Positions 30,384 through 38,822 are shown, counted from the first letter of the stretch. The stretch is 38,948 nt of DNA from CAYTCZ01 sp964436315 (GCA_964436315.1 CAYTCZ010000020.1:1-38948); one strand, 5' to 3'. Numbers and translations: made by a program. The notes: generated by a model from the letters alone, not told the origin.

Positions 30384-31364
30384 CTAAACGGAGACGGCGG
30401 CCCGCACGAGAGGTGCGACGCGTTCCCGGAACAGCTCGAGCTGGCGCAACGGATCGGCGAGCGGCCAGAAGAACATCCGCTCGACTCCCGCAGCCGCGAA
30501 GGCTGCCAGGCGCTCGGCGCAGTCTTCTGCCGATCCGATCGGGAGAAACAATTCTCGGACGGTCTCAACGGGGCGCCGAATAAGTGGACTCAGAACGTCA
30601 CGAATGATCCGCTCCTCCTCGCTACGGTCCTCGGTGACGTACGTCCACATGGTCGCGAGCCCGTTCGGAAAGTCGATCGACGTCTTCCCGCGCGCCTCGA
30701 GTTGCTCGGCCAGATACCGACGTCCGGCCTCGAATCGCTGCGGCGTGGTGTTGTAGCCCGAGGCGAGCCAACCGTCGCCGAGCCGGGCGACTCGCCGCAT
30801 GCCGGCCTCCGAACCCCAACTCCCCACCCAGATCGGCGGGCCAGGCGACTGAGCTGGCTTCGGCTCCAGAAAGACCTCGTCGGTCGAGTAGAAGGTGCCC
30901 TGAAAGCTCCCCGTGTCGTCGCGGAGGAAGGAACGGAGAGATCGGATCGCCTCTTCGAGGCGCTTCCAGCGTTCCTCGAAGTCAAGACCGACGATCTCGT
31001 AGTCGCGAGCCGTTGAGCCCGGGCCGACGCCGATCATGAGTCGTCCTCCGGAGAGAATGTCGAGTGCTCCGAGCGTCTTCGCCGTCTGGACTGGACCGCG
31101 GACAACCGGAATCGCAACCGTCGTCGCGAGTGTTGCGTCACCCGAGGCTTCGATTACCGCTGCGAGGGCCGTTGGACCGTCAAGCCACGGTCGTCGAAAG
31201 ATCAAATGGTCGTTTGCGCAAAGGTACGAGTACTCGAGCTCGACGGCCGTGCGAGCGAACGTCGCGAGGTCGGCAAACGACCATTCGACTCCCTCGAAAT
31301 CAATCAGTGGGAGGTGGGCGCCGAACTCCAGTCGTGTGACGCCACCTGTTTGCAAGTCGCTCAT
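30384..31364 (-). CDS. LLM-class (F420-dependent type) oxidoreductase
   Basis: A 326-residue TIM-barrel enzyme of the luciferase-like monooxygenase class. It shows FGAHLPLIDFEG near the start, LGALDILSGGRLMIGVGPGS (the conserved segment at about 95-115), PPIWVGSWGSEAGMRRVARL (about 175-195) and GDGWLASGY. Actinobacterial members of this subgroup mostly use F420; the cofactor cannot be proved from the sequence. It lies downstream of the hydrolase pseudogene in the same direction, with only four bases between, so the two were probably one operon. Confidence 0.85.
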   Translation of the reverse strand: MSDLQTGGVTRLEFGAHLPLIDFEGVEWSFADLATFARTAVELEYSYLCANDHLIFRRPWLDGPTALAAVIEASGDATLATTVAIPVVRGPVQTAKTLGALDILSGGRLMIGVGPGSTARDYEIVGLDFEERWKRLEEAIRSLRSFLRDDTGSFQGTFYSTDEVFLEPKPAQSPGPPIWVGSWGSEAGMRRVARLGDGWLASGYNTTPQRFEAGRRYLAEQLEARGKTSIDFPNGLATMWTYVTEDRSEEERIIRDVLSPLIRRPVETVRELFLPIGSAEDCAERLAAFAAAGVERMFFWPLADPLRQLELFRERVAPLVRAAVSV

Positions 31365-31368
31365 TGGA

Positions 31369-32207
31369 TCAGTCCTCTCTGGAGCCAGTCGGAAGCTCCG
31401 AGGTCGCCAGCTGCTGGTCGATCAAGCGAGCGACCTCGTCCGGATGGGTCAGCGGCGACATGTGCTCTGCGTCGGGGATCACCTCATAGCGACACTCCGG
31501 GATCTCGTCACAAAGGATCTCGGTCACGCGACGCTCGGGCGCCGTGGTTCCGCCGCCACAGACGACGAGCGTCGGCACGGTAATCGTCCGGCAGTCCGCA
31601 AGTGTCGTCAGGTTGCTGAGGTTCGACTTGAAGGCATCGGCCGTCTGTCGTGAAAGGCCGAGGAACTTCCTACGAGACTCTTGGGGGAGGCTGTGCCAGG
31701 TGCCCGGACCGTTCCGCACGTCGATAAAGGACTCTCATGCCGTCTCTTCGTGTCCGCCCTCCGTCTGCTCGATAAATCACGCGCAAAGCCCACGTACTCG
31801 TTGAAGAGCTCGTGGTCGCCCGCCTGGGGAAGAAGCGGGGTCAGGATTGGTTCGATCAGGACGAGCGTTCGAACGATTGACGGCTCTGCGACGAGGAGCC
31901 GCACCGCGGTTGCGCCCCCGTACGAGTGACCGACGAGGTGGACCGAGCCAGCGCCGGTTGTGTCGATTAGTTCCCGAACAAGGCCGGCTTGGTCGTCGTG
32001 GGTGAGCTCGCTTGGGCCCGGCCAGACCGGCGTCTGACCGAATCCGATCAGGTCAGGAGAGATCAGCCGGTAAGCATCCTGCAGGCGATCGCTGAGTTTC
32101 CGCCACTGGTTGCCTGAGCTCGCGCCGGCGTGCAGGAGAACGACCGGTTCTCCGGAGCCCACTTCGACGTAGCGAACCGAGAGGCCGTTGTAGTCAAACC
32201 CGGGCAT
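31369..32207 (-). pseudogene. Alpha/beta-hydrolase pseudogene
   Basis: The N-terminal half (ATG 32207) is an intact alpha/beta-hydrolase with GEPVVLLHAGASSG (oxyanion region) and the nucleophile elbow GHSYGG. The C-terminal half with VPTLVVCGGGTTAPE and the catalytic His in DAEHMSPL is in another frame (to 31369). Reading across the join, a lost T in a run of T near 31770 shifts the frame, and in the restored frame (FIEQTEGGHEETA) a TGA stands where TGG would give the expected tryptophan. Two independent lesions make a sequencing error less likely, and the gene is probably dead. Confidence 0.75.
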
Positions 32208-32311
32208 GCGGTCTTGGAGGGGAAAGTATGCGGGATTCTCGGGCTTCGAGCCGATCGGCTCATAGGCAGGTTGCGAGATCCTGCTGAGGTCGATACCTCG
32301 CCTCCCGCCCG

Positions 32312-33010
32312 CTACCAGGGGATTGGTTTCTCGTCCCGAAAGAAGCCGCCGGTAGGACCGCCGTCCGGGAGCGTCGCGGCCCAGACGATTCCGGCCGCGC
32401 CGTCTTCGACCGGCCGACCTCCGGATCCACCCATGTCGGTCGCGACCCAGCCCGGGCAGACGCTATTGACAAGGATCCCGTCCGCGCGAAGCTCCACCGA
32501 CCAGATGCGGGTCAGGGCATTGAGCGAAACCTTGGATAGGCGGTATGCAGGGACTCCGCCAGCCATGTCGGTGAGAGCCCCGGCGCCGCTCGAAACGTTC
32601 ACGATACGCGCGCGGTCGCTCTTGCGCAGGAGCGGAAGGAAAGCGAGCATCGTGTTCCACGCCCCGTAGACGTTCGTCTCGAAGGTCTCGCGGACGACGT
32701 CTAGGTCCGGGTTGATCCCCTGCGTGCCCCCGTCGTAGTTGATGGCAGCGTTGTTGACGACGGCGTCGAGGCGGCCGTAATTCCTCTGAACGCTGCTCGC
32801 TGCGGCCTCGAGACTGGTCGGATCGGTGACGTCAAGGCGCATGGGGTGGACAGCGAGACCGGCCTCCAGGAGTGCACTGGCAGCGACGTCGCCTGCCTCG
32901 GGGATGCGGGCGCCGAGGTAGACGGCATGCCCAAGCTGGGCGAGCTGGCGAGTGACCTCGAGACCGATCCCCCGGTTTGCACCGGTTACGACTGCAACCG
33001 GTGCGCTCAT
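32312..33010 (-). CDS. Short-chain dehydrogenase (carbonyl reductase-like)
   Basis: A 232-residue classical SDR: TGANRGIG (9-16), NNAA (about 88-91), the catalytic Ser in NVSSGAGAL and YRLSK with Tyr and Lys. The PxxGxxxTD-type segment after the active site (CPGWVATDMGGSGGRP) and the C-terminal GGFFRDEKPIPW are typical of plant-like carbonyl/menthone reductase-type SDRs in bacteria. It is transcribed towards the hydrolase pseudogene with a gap of about 100 bases. The substrate is unknown. Confidence 0.87.
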   Translation of the reverse strand: MSAPVAVVTGANRGIGLEVTRQLAQLGHAVYLGARIPEAGDVAASALLEAGLAVHPMRLDVTDPTSLEAAASSVQRNYGRLDAVVNNAAINYDGGTQGINPDLDVVRETFETNVYGAWNTMLAFLPLLRKSDRARIVNVSSGAGALTDMAGGVPAYRLSKVSLNALTRIWSVELRADGILVNSVCPGWVATDMGGSGGRPVEDGAAGIVWAATLPDGGPTGGFFRDEKPIPW

Positions 33011-33038
33011 CGCCGCCTGGTGGAGAGCGGGAAGTGCC

Positions 33039-33551
33039 TCAGGCGAGGCCCTCCGCTTGGTACTCGCGGAGGAATCCCTCGAACAGGCGCCGATGGCCTT
33101 CCTCCTCCCGCAGGATCGCGATCACCATGTCCTGGGTCACCCAGTCGATCCCATCGGTCGCCTCGATGATTCGGTTGTAGTGCTCGATCGCACCAGTCTC
33201 GGCCTCGATCACGCCCTTGATGACGTGTACGACGTCGGTCTGGTGTTCGGGTGGCTGCAGGTACGTCTGCTCGGCGGCGAACTTCAGTGAGCCGGGTACG
33301 ACGCCGTAGAGCTCTTTGATCCGCTGCGCGAACTGCTGGGCATGCGCGAGCTCTTCGGCGATGTCCTCCTCGAGGGCTTCGATGATCTCCTGCGCGCGAA
33401 CCCCATCCGGATTGGTCGAGTTTGCGATGTAGCTCATCACCGTCTCGAGCTCCATCCAGTAGGCCTTCGTCAGGAGTTCGATGATCTCTTCTCGTTTTGC
33501 GCTGGCTTCGTCGGCAAGAATGCCCTGGGCGCTTCCGTGTGTCACTGCCAT
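33039..33551 (-). CDS. Ferritin-like di-iron protein
   Basis: A 170-residue four-helix protein of the ferritin-like superfamily. It has two helix pairs with the metal-binding pattern: YWMELETVMSYIANS and EEDIAEELAHAQQFAQRI in the first, VIEAETGAIEHYNRIIEA and ILREEEGHRRLFEGFL in the second, giving the E...ExxH repeats. I use the ATG at 33551 with AAGGGGGAAC upstream; the longer frame to 33638 lacks a ribosome site. It may store iron or protect DNA (Dps/bacterioferritin-like) or detoxify peroxide. It follows the antiporter gene in the same direction. Confidence 0.82.
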   Translation of the reverse strand: MAVTHGSAQGILADEASAKREEIIELLTKAYWMELETVMSYIANSTNPDGVRAQEIIEALEEDIAEELAHAQQFAQRIKELYGVVPGSLKFAAEQTYLQPPEHQTDVVHVIKGVIEAETGAIEHYNRIIEATDGIDWVTQDMVIAILREEEGHRRLFEGFLREYQAEGLA

Positions 33552-33618
33552 TGTTCGTTCCCCCTTGTTGTGACGTTTCTTGGGTGACCTGAGGTGCTCC
33601 AGGAATGCCGTCCGCACA

Positions 33619-34815
33619 CTATCTGCACGGCTCGTCAACGCGAGAGCGACTAGCCAGAACTCGTAGGACGGGCGGCACGAGCAGTGTCGTCAGGATCGAC
33701 ATGCCGACGATGACTGCGAAGAGCTCTGCGTCGATCACCCCTGCTACCTGACCGATCCCGGCGACGATAATGCCGACCTCGCCGCGGGGCACCATGCCGA
33801 CCCCGACGAGTGCCGCGTCGCCGCTTCCAAGGCTGCGCGCGCCGAGCCAGGCGCCGACGAACTTGGTCACGATCGCGAGCGCCGTCACTCCGATCAGGAG
33901 GAGCAAGGTGTTGCTCCCCGCGAGTGCGCCGAGATCGACGGAGATACCGATGAAGACGAAGAAGAAGGGCGGGAAGAAGGCGTAGAGCGGAGCCACCTCG
34001 TCCTCGATCGGATGCTGCTCCTTCGTCTCGGCGACGACCATGCCCGCGAGGAAGGCACCGATGATGGCCGCGAGTCCGATCTGCGCGGCGAGGGCGGCGA
34101 GACCCAGACAGAGGAGCACCGCCGGGAGCAAGGGCGATTCGGCAAAGCGGGGGGCTTTCAGGAGTTGAGGCTGGCGGCGCAGGAGCGCTGTCCCGCCGAG
34201 GGCCACGAAGACGACGAAGACGATCGCTAGGGCAAAGACGACCAGGATCTCGGTCGGCTCGATTCCCTCGGTCGCTGCAAGTCCGCTCGCGATCGCGAGC
34301 AGAAGGAGGGCAAGGATGTCGTCGACGATCGCGGCCCCGAGGATCGTTCGTGCAGCGCGTGTCTCGAGGAGGCCGAGCTCGACGAGAACAGCTGACGTGA
34401 TACCGACGCTTGTCGCAACCAGCGCGGCCGCGAGGAAGACGCTCGTGCCGAGTTCCTCCCCGAGGAAGAGACCGAGGCCAAAGCCGCCCGCGAAGGGGAT
34501 CGCGAGTCCTAGCAGACCGACGCTGACAGCGAGTCGGCCGACGGAGCGCAGATCAGAGACGCGCGTCTCGAGACCGACCCAGAAGAGGAGGAAGACGACG
34601 CCCAGCTCAGCGAAGACCTCGAGCACTTCACTCGGAGCGACGAGTCCGAGCAGCGAAGGTCCGATGATGATGCCAGCCAGGATCTCGCCGACGATCGCAG
34701 GCTGGCCGATTCGCTTGAGCAACTCATCGCCGAGCTTCGCCGCCACCAGAACGATGGCGAGATCGGTCAGGACGTCGGCGATACCGATCGAGGCGGCGAG
34801 CGGGAAGGCGGTCAT
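33619..34815 (-). CDS. CPA2-type cation:proton antiporter (Kef/NapA-like)
   Basis: A 398-residue membrane protein with 12-13 spans and no RCK/TrkA domain. The family segments are visible: GEILAGIIIGPSLLGLV (about 42-58), VFLLFWVGLETRVSDL (about 73-88), AAALVATSVGITSAVL (about 128-143), AAIVDDILALLLLAI with the paired acidic residues of electroneutral CPA2 proteins, and the C-terminal half with GMVPRGEVGIIVAG. Its ATG overlaps the terC stop by four bases, so it is the second gene of a riboswitch-controlled operon. It exchanges Na+ or K+ for H+; a link to manganese is only suggested by context. Confidence 0.88.
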   Translation of the reverse strand: MTAFPLAASIGIADVLTDLAIVLVAAKLGDELLKRIGQPAIVGEILAGIIIGPSLLGLVAPSEVLEVFAELGVVFLLFWVGLETRVSDLRSVGRLAVSVGLLGLAIPFAGGFGLGLFLGEELGTSVFLAAALVATSVGITSAVLVELGLLETRAARTILGAAIVDDILALLLLAIASGLAATEGIEPTEILVVFALAIVFVVFVALGGTALLRRQPQLLKAPRFAESPLLPAVLLCLGLAALAAQIGLAAIIGAFLAGMVVAETKEQHPIEDEVAPLYAFFPPFFFVFIGISVDLGALAGSNTLLLLIGVTALAIVTKFVGAWLGARSLGSGDAALVGVGMVPRGEVGIIVAGIGQVAGVIDAELFAVIVGMSILTTLLVPPVLRVLASRSRVDEPCR

Positions 34816-35765
34816 TTACCTGTCCCGCCTGAGCCCCCAGCCGCAACAAGAGCTGCTTCCTGGCGTCGAGCTGGTATCAGTGAGAGCGTCACGGTCAGCG
34901 CGAGCGTCACGACGATGACGAGCAGCGAGAGCCAGATCGGAATCTCGACGACGTCGGTCAGGGTCATCTTCACTCCGACGAAGACGAGGATCACCGCGAG
35001 CCCGAAGTGCAGGTAGCGAAAACGCTCGAGCATTCCGGCAAGCAAGAAGTAGAGGGCCGACAGGCCGAGAAGCGAGAAAGCATTGGCGGCGAAGACGATG
35101 AAGGTATCCCGCGTGACGGCGAAGATCGCTGGAATCGAATCAACTGCGAAGAGCACGTCGAAGGCGGCAACGAGGACGAGTGCGGCCAGGAGGGGAGTCG
35201 CAACCCGCCGTACCCCCTGACGAATGAGGAATCGCTCGCCGTGGAACCGGTCGGTGACCGGAACGAATTTGCGGAATCCCCGGAGAACGAGGTTTCGCTC
35301 GGGATCGACCTCAGCGTCACCCTGGCGAGCCATCCGGATCCCGGTCAGGATCAGGAAGCCGCCGAACAAGTAGATCATCCAGTGGAACGCGTCGAGGAGG
35401 CCCGCGCCGGCCAGGATGAAGATGCCTCGCAGGACAAGCGCGCCGACGATCCCCCAGAACAGCACTCGCCGCTGCGATGCGGCCGGAACCGCGAAGTAGG
35501 CAAAGACGAGGGCGAAGACGAAGAGATTGTCGAGCGAGAGGCTCTTCTCGATCAGAAAGCCGGCCAGGTACGCCTCCGCTGCCTCCGCGTCCACGAGTGC
35601 GAACACGACCGCAGTAAAGGCAAGGCCGAGCGCCGTCCAGCCGATACTCCAGACGAGCGCCCGGCGGAACGGAATTGATTCCCCCCGACCGCCGAAGCCT
35701 ACGAGATCGACGACGAACATCGCTACCACGAAGACGCCGAATCCAAGCCAGACCCAAATCTCCAT
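34812..35765 (-). CDS. terC: TerC/Alx-family membrane protein, probable Mn2+ exporter
   Basis: A 317-residue protein with nine predicted spans. The two TerC signature regions are present: EKSLSLDNLFVFALVFAYF (about 74-92) and DVLFAVDSIPAIFAVTRDTF (about 205-225), whose acidic residues lie in the membrane and are thought to bind metal. Members of this family controlled by a yybP-ykoY riboswitch export Mn2+ or help metallate exported proteins. Such a riboswitch (35806-35894) lies 40 bases upstream of the start. The gene overlaps the antiporter gene (ATGA). Confidence 0.92.
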   Translation of the reverse strand: MEIWVWLGFGVFVVAMFVVDLVGFGGRGESIPFRRALVWSIGWTALGLAFTAVVFALVDAEAAEAYLAGFLIEKSLSLDNLFVFALVFAYFAVPAASQRRVLFWGIVGALVLRGIFILAGAGLLDAFHWMIYLFGGFLILTGIRMARQGDAEVDPERNLVLRGFRKFVPVTDRFHGERFLIRQGVRRVATPLLAALVLVAAFDVLFAVDSIPAIFAVTRDTFIVFAANAFSLLGLSALYFLLAGMLERFRYLHFGLAVILVFVGVKMTLTDVVEIPIWLSLLVIVVTLALTVTLSLIPARRQEAALVAAGGSGGTGK

Positions 35766-35805
35766 CGGAAGCCCTGCCCCTCACGCGCGGCGCGCGACAC
35801 TGAGA

Positions 35806-35894
35806 CGAAGGTCTCTCCCGCCCGGGATTCCGGGCGGTACCACCGGGCCACTGGCCGGACTGACGATGGCACCCGTCAGGGATACTGCCCTTCG
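35806..35894 (-). ncRNA. yybP-ykoY manganese riboswitch
   Basis: Read on the minus strand, the segment starts CGAAGGGCAGTATCCC and ends GAGAGACCTTCG; CGAAGG and CCTTCG close the basal stem. Between are the conserved CGTCAGTCCGG, a GGCC-AGT-GGCC hairpin, CCGGTGGTACC and a GCCCGG-AAT-CCGGGC hairpin, the layout of the yybP-ykoY class. This class senses Mn2+ and commonly precedes terC-family genes, as here. It would turn the terC-antiporter operon on when manganese is high. Confidence 0.85.
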
Positions 35895-35970
35895 TATTTC
35901 GGCCAGCGTGTTCGGAGTTAGTTCATCACTCCATTCGTTTTTCGTGGTCAGGTGGTATACGCACCGGGTT

Positions 35971-36774
35971 TCATCCGCGGATCACGAGCACTGAAGAACG
36001 TGCGCGGTGGGCAACCCGCTCGCTCACGCTTCCCAGCGCGGCCAGGCCATGGAGGCCACGACTCCCGACGACGACCAGATCAGCGTCGGACGAGGCTTCG
36101 ACCAAGCAATCGACTGGGGAGCGGGAGTCAAGCTCCGCGTCTGGATGGAGGTCGCGGATGAGGTCGGCATCGACCTTCTTGCCACCGAGACCGGCTAAGG
36201 TCTTGAGCTCGCTCGCGAATCGCTCGCCAAGCTCACTCGCGACCGCCTCGGCGAAGATCGACTCTTGAGAGCCGTCGACTCCGACCACGATTCGCGCGGG
36301 GGGGATGCTGGAACGTGCCTGCGCGCGGGCAACGAAGACCGAGCGGGGGGACTCGCGGATAAGAACTGAACCGACCGCTGAAAGTGCGAGTCCGGGCAGG
36401 CGCCGGTGACCGGGAGCTCCCAGGGCAAGGAGGGTTGCGTCCTCGCGATCGAGCGTCGAGATGAGTGTCTGCTCAGGACGCCCGCGCAGAAGCCTCGTCT
36501 CACCGACCATCGCCCTGCGTCTCGCTTCCACGAGCGCGGAATCCAGCTCGAAGATCAGCTGCCGCGCGGCTTTCCGAGCCTCAAAGCCTGCCTGACTCGC
36601 CTTGGCGAGATCCGCGACCGCGAGGAGGGTGAGTCGTCCCCCGTCGGCGAGTAGCCCAGCCGCTTGCGCTGCCGCTTCGAAGCTCTCGGCCGAACCGTCC
36701 ACGCCGCAGATGATTCGTGCGAACAGGGCATCGCTCGGCCGAAGCTCGTTCTCTGCGTTCGCCCGTACGTTCAT
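35971..36774 (-). CDS. Tandem universal stress protein
   Basis: A 267-residue protein with two UspA domains (about 17-135 and 150-267). The first starts RIICGVDGSAESFEAAAQAA, the second RIVVGVDGSQESIFAEAVAS. The ATP-binding pattern is clearest in the second domain: VVGSRGLHGLAALGSVSERV. The first domain has LGAPGHRRLPGLALSAVGSV, also of that kind. The ATG is at 36774. The divergent winged-helix regulator gene starts 79 bases away and the shared promoter region carries a palindrome, so both may answer to that regulator. Confidence 0.9.
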   Translation of the reverse strand: MNVRANAENELRPSDALFARIICGVDGSAESFEAAAQAAGLLADGGRLTLLAVADLAKASQAGFEARKAARQLIFELDSALVEARRRAMVGETRLLRGRPEQTLISTLDREDATLLALGAPGHRRLPGLALSAVGSVLIRESPRSVFVARAQARSSIPPARIVVGVDGSQESIFAEAVASELGERFASELKTLAGLGGKKVDADLIRDLHPDAELDSRSPVDCLVEASSDADLVVVGSRGLHGLAALGSVSERVAHRARSSVLVIRG

Positions 36775-36818
36775 TTCTCGCCGGCGTTTCTGGGTAGACT
36801 CAAGATGCGAGGGAAATT

Positions 36819-36831
36819 TTACGTATCGTAA
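36819..36831. promoter_or_regulatory. Palindromic operator candidate between the USP and regulator genes
   Basis: TTACGTATCGTAA is an inverted repeat of TTACG with a 3-base centre, in an A+T-rich stretch (36811-36855) unlike the surrounding sequence. A further half site (TTACG) lies at 36833-36837. It is placed for control of both divergent genes, probably by the winged-helix protein encoded alongside. Confidence 0.5.
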
Positions 36832-36853
36832 CTTACGAGGTCAAACTCATAAG

Positions 36854-37192
36854 ATGAATTTCATAAAGCCATCCTGGACGTTCCTCTCAAACCACGGACA
36901 CGTGCTGCTCTCGATCGCTCGAAACCCCGACATCCGAACCCGCGAGATCGCCCTCGAAGTAGGAATCACGGAGCGGACGGCTCAGCAGATCGTCGCTCAG
37001 CTCGTCGAGGCCGGATACGTGACGCGGATCCGCGAGGGGAGGCGAAACCACTACGAGATTCATCCCAAACTCCCGCTTCGCCATCCGCTTGAGCAGGAGA
37101 CCGAGGTCGGGGCGCTGCTGGCTTTGCTGATGGAGGGAGCAGCCGCGAAAACGTCCACGACCGATGCGGTCGGCTCGCTAGCTCAGCATTGA
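36854..37192 (+). CDS. Winged-helix transcriptional regulator (MarR/ArsR-like)
   Basis: A 112-residue DNA-binding protein: helix LSNHGHVLLSIARNPDIRTR, helix-turn-helix EIALEVGITERTAQQIVAQL and a wing (AGYVTRIREGRRNHYEIHPK), followed by a short C-terminal tail. There is no ligand domain, cysteine pair or membrane span. I use the ATG at 36854 because the longer frame runs back through the USP gene and promoter. The stop is followed by hairpins facing the heliorhodopsin gene. It may autoregulate through the palindrome at 36819; the signal is unknown. Confidence 0.8.
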   Translation: MNFIKPSWTFLSNHGHVLLSIARNPDIRTREIALEVGITERTAQQIVAQLVEAGYVTRIREGRRNHYEIHPKLPLRHPLEQETEVGALLALLMEGAAAKTSTTDAVGSLAQH

Positions 37193-37236
37193 CCTCGTCG
37201 AAGCGAGGTAGGCGGCCATCGCGAGGGAAGATGGCC
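37192..37236. terminator. Two hairpins between convergent regulator and heliorhodopsin genes
   Basis: ACCTCG/CGAGGT (37192-37209) and GGCCATC/GATGGCC (37214-37236) form two adjacent stems of six and seven bases with short loops. They fill the gap between the two convergent stop codons and may act as a bidirectional terminator. Confidence 0.5.
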
Positions 37237-38045
37237 TAGGCGGCAAGGGTGCTCCCGAAGATCTGCCAAGCGAGAGCGCTCTTGGCGGTGACGCTCAGGA
37301 AGATGTAGGCCCGCTCACCATAGAGGTAGTCGGCCCAGCGTCCAACTCCGGCGTACTGGAGCGCCATGTTGACGGCGAAGCTGAAAAAGAGCACGAAGAG
37401 CGTCACGAAGATGACGAAGACGAATGTCGGAACGTTGCCCGTCTGGTTCTGCGAGTAGCCGAGCTGGAAGGCGATCGCGATCCAAGGCACCGCGCCGACG
37501 ATCGAGCCGTAGCGGAAGGGGCGCCAGTCGACCGGCTGTCCCGGCCGATTCGCGGTCTCCATGAGAAGTCCGAAGAGGATCATGGCCGCGTTGACGCCGA
37601 AAACTGCGATTAGCGCCGCGAGGTCGGAGATCCCCGTCAGCATCGCGATGAGGACGACCATGATCGATGCGCTCACCGAGTACTCCCACCAGCGGGCGAA
37701 ATTGACGCCACGCAGGAGGTTCCGCTCGTACCAATTGGCGATGCGGGGGCTCGCTACGAGGAGGTGGTCGACGGCGGCGAGCAGCAGGAAGACGGCGACG
37801 GCTGGACCGATTTGAAGGTTGAAGACGACGTTTGGCCCTGAGATGCTGTCGGTGCCCGGAGGCCCGTCGAGGAAACTGGCGGTGACCGGGAGTGCGAAGT
37901 CGTTTGCGAGCGCGAGGATGAGCGCAGCCTGCCCCGCGTGCAAGAGTCCGACGCCGATGTTCCAAGGGCGCAGCCGCCTCAGCATGGAGCCTTTCGCTGA
38001 CTCGAACTCGGCCGGTGTCGATGCGGTGGGAGCTTGGGTGGCCAT
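37236..38045 (-). CDS. Heliorhodopsin
   Basis: A 269-residue retinal protein of the heliorhodopsin family with seven spans and inverted topology relative to other rhodopsins. Diagnostic features are RRLRPWNIGVGLLHAGQAAL at the start of span one, WWEYSVSASIMVVLI in span three with Glu121 as counterion, and SVTAKSALAWQIF in span seven with Lys255 for retinal. Both residues sit 14 positions after their counterparts Glu107 and Lys241 in HeR 48C12. I use the ATG at 38045 rather than the TTG just before it. An SDR gene lies 48 bases upstream in the same direction, probably cotranscribed. No retinal or carotenoid synthesis gene is in the window. Heliorhodopsins are thought to be light sensors rather than pumps; the partner here is unknown. 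Confidence 0.95.
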   Translation of the reverse strand: MATQAPTASTPAEFESAKGSMLRRLRPWNIGVGLLHAGQAALILALANDFALPVTASFLDGPPGTDSISGPNVVFNLQIGPAVAVFLLLAAVDHLLVASPRIANWYERNLLRGVNFARWWEYSVSASIMVVLIAMLTGISDLAALIAVFGVNAAMILFGLLMETANRPGQPVDWRPFRYGSIVGAVPWIAIAFQLGYSQNQTGNVPTFVFVIFVTLFVLFFSFAVNMALQYAGVGRWADYLYGERAYIFLSVTAKSALAWQIFGSTLAA

Positions 38046-38093
38046 CAACCCTGATACGGGCAGAGGAGAGACAGGGATCAGTGACGCGAGTGG

Positions 38094-38780
38094 CTAGCGC
38101 GCCTGCGCCGTGGACCGAACCAGGATGGTGTTCACGTCGACGTGATCCGGCTGTGAAGTCGCAAAGAGAACCGCTCGAGCGATGTCGTCTGGCTCCAGCA
38201 TGGTGAATTGCGGCGGGTTGTTGAAGAACGGCGTGTCGACCGCGCCGGGGGAGATGAGGGTCACTCTGATGCCCGTGTCATTGAGTTCCTGGCGAAGTGC
38301 CTCTGCCATTCCGGTCACCGCGAACTTGGTTGCCGAGTACACCGAGCCCTGGATGGCACGGTGGCCGGCGACTGAGCCCGTGAGCACGTAGTGGCCCTTA
38401 GTTTCCTTGACGGCTTCAAGAGTGGCGCGAACGCTGAGGGCCGGGCCAAGCACGTTCGTCAGAATCATGTTGCGCCAGTAGTCCGGCGTCTCGGAAGTGA
38501 AGCCGGGCGTGGCCCCGTAGCCTGCATTCGCGAAGACGACATCGATTCGACCGAACCCGGCGAGCGCCTCCTCGGCGAGTCGTTGTTGGTCAGCCCAGTC
38601 GGTGACGTCACAGTGGATGGCGATTGCGCGATCTCGGCCGCCGAGTTCCTGTGTCAGCGTCTCCAGCTTCTCGAGTGAGCGGGCAGCGAGAACGACGCGA
38701 TGGCCCGCCTCGGCCGCCCGGCGAGCGGTCGCCGCGCCGATTCCGCTCGACGCTCCGGTGATGACAAACACGAGACTCAT
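38094..38780 (-). CDS. Short-chain dehydrogenase upstream of the heliorhodopsin
   Basis: A 228-residue classical SDR with TGASSGIG (8-15), NAGYG (about 90-94), Ser in VLTGSVAGHRA, and the YSATK active site. The protein is short at the C-terminus for a classical SDR (usually about 250). It heads an apparent two-gene operon with the heliorhodopsin gene. A retinal/retinol dehydrogenase role would be attractive because of the neighbour, but no residue specific for that is visible; the substrate is open. Confidence 0.87.
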   Translation of the reverse strand: MSLVFVITGASSGIGAATARRAAEAGHRVVLAARSLEKLETLTQELGGRDRAIAIHCDVTDWADQQRLAEEALAGFGRIDVVFANAGYGATPGFTSETPDYWRNMILTNVLGPALSVRATLEAVKETKGHYVLTGSVAGHRAIQGSVYSATKFAVTGMAEALRQELNDTGIRVTLISPGAVDTPFFNNPPQFTMLEPDDIARAVLFATSQPDHVDVNTILVRSTAQAR

Positions 38781-38822
38781 CTCCGAACAGGCAACTCCCT
38801 TGGCCGCGAGTTCCGGGCTACC

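Noticed and set aside
29445..31016. A 523-residue plus-strand frame across the MFS and LLM genes
   Set aside because: It is arginine-rich and without any domain, overlaps two well-supported genes in other frames and is explained by high G+C.
31360..31371. TGATCC on the minus strand before the LLM gene as an ECF promoter
   Set aside because: It lies directly next to the ATG, so the -10 box would be inside the gene, and no CGWA box is at the right distance.
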